Positions 1 through 9,700 of a stretch of DNA of 13,513 nt are shown here, one piece after another; position 1 is the stretch's first letter, and each line of letters begins with the position of its first letter. The stretch covers positions 1-13,513 of the forward strand of contig DBMK01000182.1 of the NCBI GenBank assembly GCA_002298885.1, in the 5' to 3' direction. Position numbers and translations under genes: made by a program. The notes beneath the pieces were generated by a model. It ran no database searches. It was not told the DNA's origin and was given only the letters and a program-made list of their open reading frames with translations. This DNA comes from Anaerolineaceae bacterium UBA700. Its GTDB lineage: Bacteria > Chloroflexota > Anaerolineae > Anaerolineales > Anaerolineaceae.

Positions 1-31
1 GTCTATATCTTATCTAATAGGGGTGAGGCAT

Positions 32-3000
32 TTACGGCAGTTTCGTTATTTTAACTGCCACGTCGTCCGCCAGGGCCGCCGGCAAGGTGAGCACCAGCGA
101 GCCGTTGGAGGTGAGGGTCTGGGTCAGGAAGACCGGGTTAGAGGCAGCGTAGGTGTTCCACCACTCGACCCGGTAGCTGCCTGCGGTCACGTTCGGGATG
201 GTGACCGTGCCGTTCACAGCACTGATGGCCGGCCCGTTGACCACCTGCTTCCAGTTGTGCTGCGTGTTCTGGATCCACAGGTGCATCAGCCCGTCGACGT
301 CGTCACGCTGGCCCAACGCTCTCAATTGGGCGTTGGAGGTCTGCGCCAGCAGTTCCTGGTAGCGCCCGTTCGCCAGGGGGATGCCGGCCATGAAGTTCTG
401 GAAGGTGAGATAGTTGCTGTAGATGCTGGTGGGGATCGTCTCGGTGGCCCACCAGAACAGGTCATACATGCCGCCGGCGTTGATCTGGCCCCACACGTTG
501 TTGTGCAGCCAGATGCCCTGGGTGTCCTTCAGCAGATCCTGGTTGTAGTTCTGGTTGCCGACGAAATCGACGCCGGTCTCGCCGCGCACCAGTGGCTTGT
601 GAGCTCCGACCATGCTCCCACCGCCGAACACCTGGGCATAGGCCTGGTTGTACCAGGCGGTGTCCGTGTCCATCGGCGTGGTGTCGAACTGGCCGATCAC
701 CGGCTGGACCTTGCCGGCCGGGCTGACGATCTGCACGTCGTCGATCCATGCGGTGCCGCCGGTGCCGTTGCTGTTTTCCAGCAGCAGGTTCAGTTCGTGG
801 GGCTGGCTGTCAGTTAGAATGATGCGAGCGCTCGCCGGCAGCAGATTGCCATCGCGGTCACCGGTACTGGTGAACTGCTTCCAGTCGAATGTCCCTGCCG
901 GAGAGGTGCATAAGAAATCCTTGCTCTCGCTATTCGCCGGCAAAACGCCTTCTCTACCGCCGTTATATGGACCGCCGTCGAGCTGCCAGCGGATGCGCAG
1001 CATGCTGCCGCTGCCCGAGTACGGGCAGGTTGCGGTCAGCCCTTCGGCTTTCATCCAATAGGTAATCACCCATTCCCCCGGCCCCTGGATCACCAGGCCG
1101 CGCGGCACCATGGTCGTGCTCGACCCGCTGGCCCCGCTGATCTTGGCCGAGGCGGTCCCGGAGTGCACGTAGCCCGGCCTGGTCTCGATCATGCTCTGGG
1201 GCAGGAAACTGGCGTCCAGCCCCCAGCCGGTTGAGATGTACGCGTGCAGGTCGGCGTAATCCAGGCTGGAATACTGCGGGTTCGACCAGAACTCCTTGTT
1301 GGGGAAGGCCGCCCAGAAGGATGTGGTCACCATGTGGTGCGCCGGATCGTTCTGGTGGAAGTACTTCGCCATGGCGTCGGCAGCCTCATACAGGTGCCCG
1401 TCGTATGGGTCGCCTTCGTTGATGTATTCGAAGGAATGAATGGCGGTGCTGTAACCCCAGCGGGCGATGATGTAGCGCCACCAGGCCTGTTCCAGCCAGC
1501 GCACCTTGGTGCCCGGCGCAGCGTAGAAATTGTCGTTGCTGCCGGTGGCGGTCATCGTTCCATTTGCCGTCATGTGGTCGCGAATCCATTCGTTCTTCTC
1601 GTCGATGACCAGCTTGAGGTACACCCCGTGCTGCTCCGCCGATTGGATGTAGAGATCCCATTGGGCAGCATTCATCGGGCTGAAATGCTCGATGGTGTTG
1701 GCGTACGGCTGGCGCAGCAGGTTCACCTGGGCCGGGTCGCCGTTGCGCCACATGCGCGCTTCGTCGACGTAGACCTGGCCGCCGGTGGCATTCTCGCGGG
1801 CCAGGTACAGGTTGCCCAGCCACTTGTCACTGGAGCCGGTGGTGTAGGTGCCGCTCACGGTGATCCAGCCGGATGTCCCGGCGACCGGGGCAGTGATACG
1901 CGTGCCGGTTCCGCTCTTGACGCAGTCGGTGGTCAGCCATCCGCCCTGCTTGATGACGAAGCCGTAGTCCCCGGCGGCTGCCGGCCCGCTGACTGCATTA
2001 ACTTTTACCCGGGCCCAGACCTGGTAGGTGGTGTTGGGCTCGACGGGCACGCCGCCTTGCCAGAAATCGGCGTACAGGCAGGGGCCGGCGTCGTCCAGGC
2101 GCATAGAAACCGGGCCGCCGTTGTAGGTGTTGGCGATGTCGAAGCTGGTGCCGGGCAGGTAGCCATCCTGCGGCAGGAAGTTCGACGCCCAGGAGGTCCA
2201 CTGCGAGCCGTTGATGCCCGAGCCGCTCATCCAGACGCGCATGAAGTTCATCTGGTTCTGTTGGTAGCTGGTCATCTTCTGCTCCACACTGGCGCTGTCG
2301 CTGAAGCCATCGTTAAAGCCCACTCCCACGAACGGGGTTCCATTCTGGAACTGGAAGTAGCGGCTGTCGGTAGGGCTCACTTTCAGGATGCCTTTTGCGG
2401 CGAACGGATTGCTCGAAGTGGCGCCGGCGGTGAAGCTCAAGGCGGGCTGGCCCAGGTCTGGGTAGTAGCTTATGCCCTGGCTGTCCTGCACGCTAAGTCG
2501 GTACTGCCAGGCGCCGGCCTGCTGGACGGCGAAGCGTACGTCCCACACCGGCGCGCCCGAGGGGGTGAAGTGGTCCTTCCCGTTCACCACCGTGTGGACG
2601 TAAGGCTGGTTGAGGAAGCCTGGCTGGGTCAGGCTGGTCTTCCAGTTGTCGGCGGAGAACAGGGCGTTGACGCTGACGCCGATGCCTGCCTGGACGCCGG
2701 CCGGCGGGTTCGGATCGTACGGCATATCCAGGTTCGTGGCCGATGTCTGGACGCTGAACTGGACCTCGAATTTGTCGTTGACCGCCGGGCTGCCGGACAG
2801 CGCCTGCACGCTGCTGATCCGCCCGGGGGCGGGGGAAGCGGTCGGCGTGGCCGAGGGCGCCGGGCTGGCCGTGCTCGTGGCGGTCGGGGCGCCGGTGGGG
2901 ATGGCGGTGGCCGTCTTGGTGGCGGTCGGCAGCATGGTCGCCGTGGGTAAGGGGGTGTTCGTGGACGTAGGGATGGTCGTCCAGGTTGCTGTCGGCAAGG

Positions 3001-6000
3001 GTGTATTGGTCGAGGTCGGCAGCGGCGTCCTCGTCGAGGTTGGCGCGGACGTTTTCGTCGAGGTCACCAGGGGCGTCCGGGTTGGTTTTACGGCGCGAGT
3101 CTTCGTTGCAGTCGGCAGGGGGGTCCTAGTCGAGGTTGGCGGAGGCGTCCTGGTCGCAGTCGGCGGCTGGGTGTTGGTGGAAGTGGGTAGAGGCGTATTG
3201 GTAGACGTCGGCAGCGGCGTTTTGGTCGACGTCGGCAAGGGGGTGTTGGTCGATGTGGGTAACGGCGTATTCGTCGAGGTTGGCAGAGGTGTGCGGGTTG
3301 ACGTGGGCAGGGGCGTGTTGGTCGCTGTCGGCGGGACGCTGGTCGCGGTGGCCGTAGGCCCGGAGCCGGACTTGCTCAGGGTGATCCCGGTCAGGGCCGG
3401 GGAGGCGGCGGTGTCGGCAGTGGTCAGGTTGGCCTGGAACTGCACGAAGCGAGCCGGGCTGGTGAGGGCGCTGCCACTGGCGGCCAGGCTGCTCCAGCCG
3501 TTCCAGGTCGTCCCGTCGGCGGAGGTGCGCGCCTGGAGGGCCAGCCCGGTATTGGCCGGCAGGGCCTGGCTCCAGGCCAGCGACTGCCAGGCAGAGCCGG
3601 CGCCGGCGTCCAGAGCGCAGCTCGTGTAGCTGCCGCTGGCCACGTAGGCTGGCGCTTCCTGGGCCTGGTCGACGACCAGGTTGGCGCTGCCAGAGTTAGA
3701 GAGGTACAGGTAGAAGTTGGAGGCGCCGGCGTTGTTGACGCTGAAGGAGGCCACCTGGGCGCCGTCGAGGAAGAAGGCCAGGCTGTCGGTGGTGGCGTTG
3801 ACGGCGGTCCATTCGATGCGGTAGCGGTGGAGTCCGGTGGGGATGGGGCCGAGCTTGACCTGCTGCTCGCTGGCGTTGTTGTTGACCCGGGCATAAAGGT
3901 TGCCGTCGCCGGAGTAGGTGCTGAAGAGGAAGTAGCGGTTGCCGGTGAAGCCGTCGCTGCCGAAGCCGATGTGCTCCCAGGCGCCGGAGCCGAATTGGGC
4001 CATAGTTTCGAGCATGCCGTGGGTGTAGGTGGCCTTGGAGCGCACGTAACCGCTGCCGGTGGCTGTGAGCAGGCTGTTCGCCTGAGTGGGGGTGTAGCTG
4101 CCGCCGGACCAGGATCCGGAGGACCACAGGGCGGTGCTAAGGGAGGAAGCGTCGAAATGGTCGGCATTGGCCGCGGCCAGGAGCACGCTGCCGCCGTTGA
4201 GGTCGCTGACGTGGGTGTTGGCCTGAGCGGAGCAAACCGGGCTGAAGTCAGCGTAGGTTTTTAGCGTCAGGCTGCCGGAGGGCTGAGTGGGAGCGGCGGT
4301 GGGCGCTGTAGTCGCCGTAGCCGGGCTGGTGGGAGTGCGGGTTGCCGTGGGCGCCAGGGTGGGCAGCGCAGTGGCCGTCCAGGTGGCCGAAGGCAGGGGC
4401 GTGTTCGTTGAAGTGGGCTGTATTGTAGACGTCGCCGTGGGCGGCGGTGTTGTAGCTGTTTTGGTTGCCGTGGGCGGGAGTGGCGTGGCGGTATTGGTTG
4501 CCGTCGGCGGCAAAGGTGTTTGAGTTTTGGTCGCTGTCGGCAGCGCGGTCGAGGTCGGCAGGGACGTGGCGCCGGAGGTAGGCGTTGAGCTGGGCCGGGT
4601 GGTCGGCGCAGGGGTGGCCGTGGCCGTGGCTGCGCCACCGCTAGTTCGGAAGACGCTCAAATCGCCGCCGTTGCCCTCCACCACGATCAGGCCGCCGCTG
4701 ACGTAGGTGTAGCGCGGCAGCAAGCCGTCGCTGTAGGCGCTGCCGGCCACGGTTGGCGGGTCCATCGTGTTCCAATACACCCAGAAACCCGGCCCGTTCC
4801 AGTAGCGCCCATCCCCATAGAGAGTCAGGCCGCAGGTGGTCTGGTGGGTTGCCGGGTTGAAGCTGGAGCAGGACTGCTGCCGCCGGATGACGGCCGGGTG
4901 GCCCTGGGAGGTGATCGGAGTGGCGGGGGTCAGCCCCTTGGCGGCCGAGCGGTCCAGGATGGTGGCGCTTTCGCTGGCGCCCCAATGGGCATGGAAAAGC
5001 GTGTTGCCGGCCATAGTGTAGGGCGTTTGTTCGTCGGTGATGTTGGAATACGAGTTGGGGAAGTCGACGAAGCGCAGGTCGCCCGCCGCCAGCCCGGGAA
5101 CGGTCGTGCCGTCCAGCGCCATCTCGCCCATGTGCGAGTCCCAGCGGCCGTCGGGTACGTTGCCCTGCCCGCTGCGGAAGGGCAGGTAGGCCACTTCGCT
5201 GCCGTCGGCGTTCACCTTGACCACCGGCGCCGGGCCGGATTGGATGTCGAAGACGCCGCCGCTGGTCTTGTACTCCACGCCGCCGTAACCCACCGCCGGC
5301 ACGAACTTCTGGCTGCCGTCGTTCAGGTCCAGCGCAAACAGGTTTTGCAGGGCGCCGTTGTTGCTCAGCAGCAAGGCGCGCGTGTCGGCGTTGGTCAGCG
5401 GGTATACCCCGCCGCCCGATGTCCCCTGCAGAGGGCCGCTCCACAGCGTGTCTGCCGCCAGGGTCAGCCGGACGAACACCACGCCGTGCTGCTCGGCCAC
5501 CACCGGCCAGTAGCCCACGAAGGTGTACGGGGCCTGGGCAGTATGGCTGGTGGGCTTGACCCGCCACTGCGCCGCGCCATCGGCGTCGCGCACGGCGTGC
5601 ACGTACAGGTCGGCTGTGCAGAAGATCACCAGGCCGGCTTTGGCCGAATAGGCTGCCGGTGTGGACGTATTCGAGCCCGCGGCGTAGACCCAGGCCCGGC
5701 TCATGTCCGCCGTGTTCACCTTGTGCAGCTGTCCGCTGTCGGTGAGCATGTAGGCGCTGCTCCCCACCAGCATGACGGCCTTGTTCAGTCCGTTGCCGGC
5801 GGGGTAAGTGCCCAGCACGCTGCCGCTGTTGCTGTCGATTTTGTACAGGTTGCCGTCGGCTCCGCCGGCGAACACTGCGCCGGAAGCCGGATCGTAGGCG
5901 GGAGTTGCGTTGAACGTTGTGGCGGTCAGGCGCCAGGCCTGGCTGCCGTCGCTTTTACGCAGTGCGTACAGGCCCATCGCGCCGGCCGGTACGTAAATAT

Positions 6001-6343
6001 TGTTCCCTCCGGTGACGGTACGAGCATCCTTCGGTGCGTTGTAGGTGTGGCCGCCCGTCCCGCCGTTGGCATCCGGACCGTTCCAGGTCCACGCCTGCGT
6101 CCACGGCTCCGCCGGCTCTTCGGCGGTGTAACCGGTACGTTGGGCGTCGTGGGCTTCCTGGGTCCATTCAGATGCGGCGGCGGCCGAGGCCACCTGCGCT
6201 CCGAGCCAGTTCCCCACAGCCAGGCCCTTGAATACGGCCAGCGGACTCCCCAACGCTGCGGTAAAAACCATGACCCCTAATAGGGCCAGGCTGAAAATTC
6301 CCCTCGTCCACGAGCTCAAAGTAGTCTCTCGATGTTCGTGCAT
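32..6343 (-). CDS. Giant secreted multidomain protein: PQQ-type beta-propeller, lectin-like sandwich, DUF5060 and clan GH-A-like glycosidase barrel
   Basis: A 2103-residue exported protein, probably binding and cutting extracellular polysaccharide. Residues 1-57 hold a basic start, a hydrophobic core (about 16-31) and an Ala-rich cleavage region. Residues 58-565 look like a PQQ/WD40-type propeller (repeats such as [12 protein letters not shown]). A Thr/Pro linker (about 568-690) leads to a concanavalin-like sandwich plus a second beta domain (690-995), a longer octad linker (about 993-1173), DUF5060 (about 1174-1335) and a TIM-barrel-like region. The barrel is interrupted by two jelly-roll-like inserts ending in VYVDEARMW and AWIDDVQIV (about 1376-1535 and 1718-1880). 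E1643 in YINEGDP and E1922 in VRGETG fit the acid/base and nucleophile of clan GH-A; the pairing is inferred. A beta-sandwich ends the protein. The ATG has GGGAGGGA four bases upstream. The substrate and GH family are not recognised; an adhesin role is possible. A c-di-GMP aptamer lies in its leader. Confidence 0.88.
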   Translation of the reverse strand: MHEHRETTLSSWTRGIFSLALLGVMVFTAALGSPLAVFKGLAVGNWLGAQVASAAAASEWTQEAHDAQRTGYTAEEPAEPWTQAWTWNGPDANGGTGGHTYNAPKDARTVTGGNNIYVPAGAMGLYALRKSDGSQAWRLTATTFNATPAYDPASGAVFAGGADGNLYKIDSNSGSVLGTYPAGNGLNKAVMLVGSSAYMLTDSGQLHKVNTADMSRAWVYAAGSNTSTPAAYSAKAGLVIFCTADLYVHAVRDADGAAQWRVKPTSHTAQAPYTFVGYWPVVAEQHGVVFVRLTLAADTLWSGPLQGTSGGGVYPLTNADTRALLLSNNGALQNLFALDLNDGSQKFVPAVGYGGVEYKTSGGVFDIQSGPAPVVKVNADGSEVAYLPFRSGQGNVPDGRWDSHMGEMALDGTTVPGLAAGDLRFVDFPNSYSNITDEQTPYTMAGNTLFHAHWGASESATILDRSAAKGLTPATPITSQGHPAVIRRQQSCSSFNPATHQTTCGLTLYGDGRYWNGPGFWVYWNTMDPPTVAGSAYSDGLLPRYTYVSGGLIVVEGNGGDLSVFRTSGGAATATATPAPTTRPSSTPTSGATSLPTSTALPTATKTQTPLPPTATNTATPLPPTATKTATTPPPTATSTIQPTSTNTPLPSATWTATALPTLAPTATRTPTSPATATTAPTAAPTQPSGSLTLKTYADFSPVCSAQANTHVSDLNGGSVLLAAANADHFDASSLSTALWSSGSWSGGSYTPTQANSLLTATGSGYVRSKATYTHGMLETMAQFGSGAWEHIGFGSDGFTGNRYFLFSTYSGDGNLYARVNNNASEQQVKLGPIPTGLHRYRIEWTAVNATTDSLAFFLDGAQVASFSVNNAGASNFYLYLSNSGSANLVVDQAQEAPAYVASGSYTSCALDAGAGSAWQSLAWSQALPANTGLALQARTSADGTTWNGWSSLAASGSALTSPARFVQFQANLTTADTAASPALTGITLSKSGSGPTATATSVPPTATNTPLPTSTRTPLPTSTNTPLPTSTNTPLPTSTKTPLPTSTNTPLPTSTNTQPPTATRTPPPTSTRTPLPTATKTRAVKPTRTPLVTSTKTSAPTSTRTPLPTSTNTPLPTATWTTIPTSTNTPLPTATMLPTATKTATAIPTGAPTATSTASPAPSATPTASPAPGRISSVQALSGSPAVNDKFEVQFSVQTSATNLDMPYDPNPPAGVQAGIGVSVNALFSADNWKTSLTQPGFLNQPYVHTVVNGKDHFTPSGAPVWDVRFAVQQAGAWQYRLSVQDSQGISYYPDLGQPALSFTAGATSSNPFAAKGILKVSPTDSRYFQFQNGTPFVGVGFNDGFSDSASVEQKMTSYQQNQMNFMRVWMSGSGINGSQWTSWASNFLPQDGYLPGTSFDIANTYNGGPVSMRLDDAGPCLYADFWQGGVPVEPNTTYQVWARVKVNAVSGPAAAGDYGFVIKQGGWLTTDCVKSGTGTRITAPVAGTSGWITVSGTYTTGSSDKWLGNLYLARENATGGQVYVDEARMWRNGDPAQVNLLRQPYANTIEHFSPMNAAQWDLYIQSAEQHGVYLKLVIDEKNEWIRDHMTANGTMTATGSNDNFYAAPGTKVRWLEQAWWRYIIARWGYSTAIHSFEYINEGDPYDGHLYEAADAMAKYFHQNDPAHHMVTTSFWAAFPNKEFWSNPQYSSLDYADLHAYISTGWGLDASFLPQSMIETRPGYVHSGTASAKISGASGSSTTMVPRGLVIQGPGEWVITYWMKAEGLTATCPYSGSGSMLRIRWQLDGGPYNGGREGVLPANSESKDFLCTSPAGTFDWKQFTSTGDRDGNLLPASARIILTDSQPHELNLLLENSNGTGGTAWIDDVQIVSPAGKVQPVIGQFDTTPMDTDTAWYNQAYAQVFGGGSMVGAHKPLVRGETGVDFVGNQNYNQDLLKDTQGIWLHNNVWGQINAGGMYDLFWWATETIPTSIYSNYLTFQNFMAGIPLANGRYQELLAQTSNAQLRALGQRDDVDGLMHLWIQNTQHNWKQVVNGPAISAVNGTVTIPNVTAGSYRVEWWNTYAASNPVFLTQTLTSNGSLVLTLPAALADDVAVKITKLP
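2824..3366 (-). repeat. Tandem 24-bp repeats coding a Thr/Pro octad linker
   Basis: Within the giant exported protein, about 15 tandem units of eight codons follow the pattern P-T-(S/A)-T-x-T-P-L, where x is N, R, K or W. They are followed by a less regular Thr/Pro/Ala tail. The period is 24 bp and the units are imperfect at DNA level. One stretch is degenerate ([19 protein letters not shown]), suggesting old copies. The linker separates the lectin-like part from the DUF5060/barrel part. Such linkers are usually extended and often glycosylated; that is general knowledge, not seen here. Confidence 0.9.
4270..4640 (-). repeat. Irregular Thr/Pro/Ser linker between propeller and lectin-like domain
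   Basis: A roughly 120-residue low-complexity coding stretch rich in Thr, Pro, Ala and Ser, with recurring TATKT, TATNT and PLPPTAT units of variable spacing. It joins the beta-propeller to the lectin-like sandwich. It is less regular than the octad linker further toward the C terminus, so it has probably diverged longer or grown by unequal exchange of other units. Confidence 0.8.
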
Positions 6344-6355
6344 GGGTCCCTCCCG

Positions 6356-6398
6356 AAAAAATTAAAAAAATACCCCTCACGCCAAATAGCCTGAGGGG
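6356..6398 (-). terminator. Intrinsic terminator of the c-di-GMP riboswitch (expression platform)
   Basis: Read on the minus strand, CCCCTCA (6398-6392) pairs with TGAGGGG (6379-6373) around a 12-nt loop. TATTTTTTTAATTTTTT follows at once, then the ribosome binding site of the giant exported protein. A terminator between an aptamer and a start codon is expected of a transcriptional riboswitch. The loop-side bases CAGGC (6393-6389) can pair with GCCTG (6425-6421) at the 3' end of the aptamer, giving a competing antiterminator. Confidence 0.8.
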
Positions 6399-6420
6399 CA
6401 ATATATAGTACACAACTGTC

Positions 6421-6516
6421 CAGGCGGCTCGGCGATCATGCGGGCCAGGTTGAAACAACTGGTGTCCCGTTTAGACCCGTAACTTTGCGGCCCTGCCTTT
6501 CGGCAAGTTAGCTTTT
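6421..6516 (-). ncRNA. Cyclic-di-GMP-I riboswitch (GEMM-I) aptamer
   Basis: Read on the minus strand, the conserved parts of the class I c-di-GMP aptamer appear in order. A TGCC/GGCA stem is closed by a GAAA tetraloop (6498-6501). It is followed by GGGCCGCAAAG, whose GCAAAG core lies at 6488-6483. Next is GGGTCTAA, the usual tetraloop-receptor side (6478-6471). A second hairpin has CCAGTTG facing CAA(C)CTGG. The 3' conserved block GATCGCCGAGCCGCC lies at 6437-6423. TAAC before the first hairpin can pair with GTTA after GCAAAG, a covarying version of the usual GGC/GCC. The match was made from memory of the family consensus. It lies on the same strand as, and 78 bases before, the ATG of the giant exported protein. 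Confidence 0.9.
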
Positions 6517-6580
6517 TTCTGTTTTTCTTATCTTCGCATTAATCCAGGGTTTTCGTTAGATTTGTGACGGCGGCTTGCTG

Positions 6581-6598
6581 TGTGAAATAAAATTCACA
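6581..6598. promoter_or_regulatory. Perfect inverted repeat TGTGAA-N6-TTCACA, operator candidate
   Basis: Six-base arms TGTGAA and TTCACA around the AT-rich spacer ATAAAA. It lies between the candidate -10 at 6620-6625 and the riboswitch, just downstream of the predicted start of the giant-protein transcript. It resembles a CRP/FNR-family half-site pair, but the TGTGA/TCACA spacing is 8 rather than the usual 6, so the binding protein is unknown. Confidence 0.4.
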
Positions 6599-6619
6599 AT
6601 ATCGCCATTCACTCCACGC

Positions 6620-6625
6620 ATTATA
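6620..6625 (-). promoter_or_regulatory. Candidate -10 box for the riboswitch-giant protein transcript
   Basis: On the minus strand a perfect TATAAT lies about 100 bases before the aptamer. No good -35 hexamer is present at 16-18 bases, so an activator or another sigma factor may be needed. Transcription would start near 6613, giving a leader of about 270 bases that includes the palindrome, the aptamer and the terminator. Confidence 0.4.
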
Positions 6626-6635
6626 ACTACCTTTT

Positions 6636-6698
6636 GGGTGTTCCACCCATAACAAATGTGTTATATACCCCCGCTGTTATGCGCGCCGCCGGCATAAC
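6636..6698. repeat. Cluster of three short inverted repeats after the sensor gene
   Basis: Three perfect hairpin-forming units stand side by side: GGGTG/CACCC (6636-6648), ATAACA/TGTTAT (6649-6664) and GTTATGC/GCATAAC (6676-6698). The motif ATAAC or its complement recurs in the last two and again near 6623-6627. None is followed by a T-run on the minus strand, so they are not clear intrinsic terminators for the sensor gene, although they could stop or stabilise its 3' end or act as an operator cluster. Confidence 0.5.
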
Positions 6699-6705
6699 AA
6701 AAATG

Positions 6706-9700
6706 TTAATCGGAGCGTTGGTTTGCCGCCGGATCCTGGTTTTCGCTCTCCACGATTTTGAGGAACGCATCCGCCACACACGGGTCAAAATGCTTGCCGG
6801 ATTGCTCGCGGATGTAGGTAATCACCTCGTCGCGCGGCCACGGGTCGCGGTAGCGGCGTTTCGACAACAATGCATCCCAAACGTCCACCACAGCGAAAAT
6901 GCGCGCCGCCATCGGAATCTCCTCGCCTTTCAGGCCGCGCGGGTAGCCGCTGCCGTCCCATTTTTCGTGGTGGCAGAAGGGAATGTCCAGAGCCGGGCGC
7001 AGGAAGGGAATCAGCGACAGCATTTCGTGAGCGTACGCCGGGTGGCGGCGCATGATCTTCCACTCGTCCGGGGTCAGCGGCCCCGGCTTATTCAGAATGG
7101 TATCCGAAACGCCGATCTTGCCGAAATCGTGCAGCCAGGCGCCCCGGCGTATGTTGACCAGTTCTTCATCCTCGACGCCCATGGCCCGGGCCAGGCGCAG
7201 AGTCAGCTCGGTTGAACGATAGCTGTGCTCCTCGGTATCTTCGTCGCGCAGGGCCAATGCCTTGCCCAGGCTTGCCAGGGTCGAATCAAACGCCTGGGTC
7301 AGCTCGATGTTCGATTTCTGCAGTTCTTTAAACAGCGTGGCGTTATCGATGGCGATGGCGGCCTGCCCGGCCAGCGTTTCCAGGTAGTTCAGCCACTCTG
7401 AGTCGGCGGCAAAGCTGGTGCGATGGAATACCTCCAGCACGCCGCGCACCTGGCCCTTGGCAATCAGCGGCACCGCATGGTAGGTAATGAAACCTTCCCC
7501 GGCCAGCGGGCCGGCGCGCAGGAAGGCTTTCCCCAGCTCGGGCAGGTTCGGAACGGAGACGATGATGCGTTCCTTGGCGGCCCGCCCGGCATGCCCCTCT
7601 CCGAACTGCAGTTGGGCTGCCTCGATCGCCTGGGTGCGGAAGCCCTGCCCGGCTGCGTATTCCAGCGTGTGCAGGTGCTGATTCAGCAGCAGCACATCCG
7701 TTGCGTCGCCGTGGAGCTGAGCCAGGGTCTGTTCGAGCAGGATTTCGAGGGTGACTTTCAGGTCGAGGCTGTTATTGATAGCAATGTCGATCTTGCGCAG
7801 GGCCGTAAGGTGCTTCAGGCGCCGTTCGGTTTGCTCGTGCAGGCTGGTGCGTTGGATGGCGTTGGCCGAAATGTCGGCCACGGACGTCAGCACGCGCATT
7901 TCGTCCGGCTTGATCTCGCGGTTGCGTCCCACCGCCAGCACCCCCAGGACGATGCCCTGGGTCGTAAGCGGAGTCACCGCCAGCGCCTCCACCATCTTCA
8001 GCCAGCCAGTCTGCACCAGGCCGGGATGGTTCTTGAGGTCGTTATCCAGGTAAGGCTGTCCACTGGCGATTACGCTTCCGACCTCACCCTGGCCCGGGCG
8101 CAGGCGGATGCCTCGGCTTTGCTCGAAAACGCCGCGGGTCAGCTCAAACACAACTTCGCCGCTGCCTTCATCGATCATCCCGATGGCGGCTCCGTCGACG
8201 TTTAGCAGCTCGGTGATCTGGTCCAGGATCACCGGCAGCATCTCCGCCCGGTTATTGGCCTTGCGCAGGGCAGCGCTGACAATTGAAATCGATTCCAGCT
8301 CTCGCTCGCGCTGCTTACGCTGGGTGATATCCCGCGAGATGCCAAACGTGCCCACGATCTTGCCCTGTGGGTCGCGCAGGGGCAGCTTGGTGCTGGAAAC
8401 CCAGTTGGATGGCCGGCCTGGCCACCTTTCTTCGGCTTCTTCACCGATCACTGGCTGGCCGGTGCGAATGATTTGCTGCTCGCTTTCGTAAAATGAACGG
8501 GCTACGTCCTCGTCGAAGAAATCGAAATCCGATTTGCCGACGGCATCCTTTGGATCGGCGATCCCGAATTTTTCAATGTGCATTTTGCTGATGCGAATGA
8601 AGCGGCTGTTGAGATCCTTGAAGTACAGCGCATCCGGGGAGTTGTTCATCAGAGCATCCATCAAAAATTGCTCATGCGCCAGGGCTTCCTCGGCCTGTTT
8701 CAGCTCGCTAACGTCCGATATATAACCCTCGATTGCGCTGACCGCGCCGGTGGCGTCGAAAATTCCCTGCCCCTGTTCCCACACCCATTTTTTCTTTCCC
8801 CCTTTGGCGGTAATCTGGTAGCTGAGCCGGAACGGCTGTTTTTCGGCCAGCCCAGCTGCCACTTCGTCCCGCACTCGCTGCTGGTCCTCGGGGCAAATGA
8901 TATCGTTGTAAGCGATGCGTTTGCTCCCGATCAGGTCCTCGGGTGCATATCCGGTCAGTTCCAGGCAGCCCTGGCTGACGAAACTCATCGTCCAGGAAGG
9001 ATCGTTGTGGCAGCGGTAAGCCATGCCCTGCAAATTGCTGAACAGGGTGGCCATCGCGCGCTGGCTTTCTTCCAGGGCACGCTCCACTTTCTTGCGCTCG
9101 GTGATGTCGCGGATTGCCATCACCAGGCGCGGCTTCCCGCCCAGGGAGGCCAGGCGGATATTCACTTCGATCCAGAATGCCTGCCCGGCCTTGTTGCGCG
9201 TGCGCCACTCTACGAGTTGAGGTTTCTCGATGGCGGCCTTGCGGAAGTGGTGCATGGCCTCCCGGTATGTGTACGGTGGCTCGTCCAGGCAGAAATCGCG
9301 AATGCCCAGTTTGATTACTTCCTCGCGAGTATACCCAAACAGCTCGGTTACCCGCGGGTTAGCGTCCAAGATCGCTCCGCTGGCCAAATCGTTCACCAGG
9401 ATTGCGTCGTTCACCGAATCGAAAATTGCCCGCAATTGCTGCTGGCCGTCCGCCTGCGCAGCCTGTGCGCGCTGGCGCTGGCTCAACACGCTGGCCACGA
9501 TCAATGTCGTCAGGCTGAGGGTGGCTATATATACCTGTACCAGTAGCAGGTTTTCGCTGGGCGTGGCACTCACAAATGGGCCGACGTCGTGCAGGGTGGC
9601 CAACACGGCCGTAATCGCGATGATCAGGGTCGAAAGGGTTGCGCCGCGGAATCCCAGGCGGAAGGTGGCCCACAATACCAGGGGAAAAGTCAGGTATTTG

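Noticed and set aside
1244..2950. Plus-strand open frame of 568 codons opposite the giant gene
   Set aside because: It lies wholly antisense to conserved domains of the giant protein, has no recognisable motif, and its Val/Gly-rich end mirrors the Thr/Pro repeats; GC-rich coding DNA commonly leaves such open shadows.
2824..3366. CRISPR-like array of short repeats
   Set aside because: The repeats are contiguous 24-bp codon units without spacers and stay in frame with the surrounding protein.
2610..3629. Plus-strand open frame with VLVEVGxGV repeats
   Set aside because: The repeat is the reverse complement of the Thr/Pro octad linker, so its regularity is explained by that linker.
4844..6280. 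Plus-strand open frame of 478 codons opposite the propeller region
   Set aside because: Antisense shadow without motifs or a plausible ribosome binding site; the minus-strand frame has a signal peptide and clear domains.
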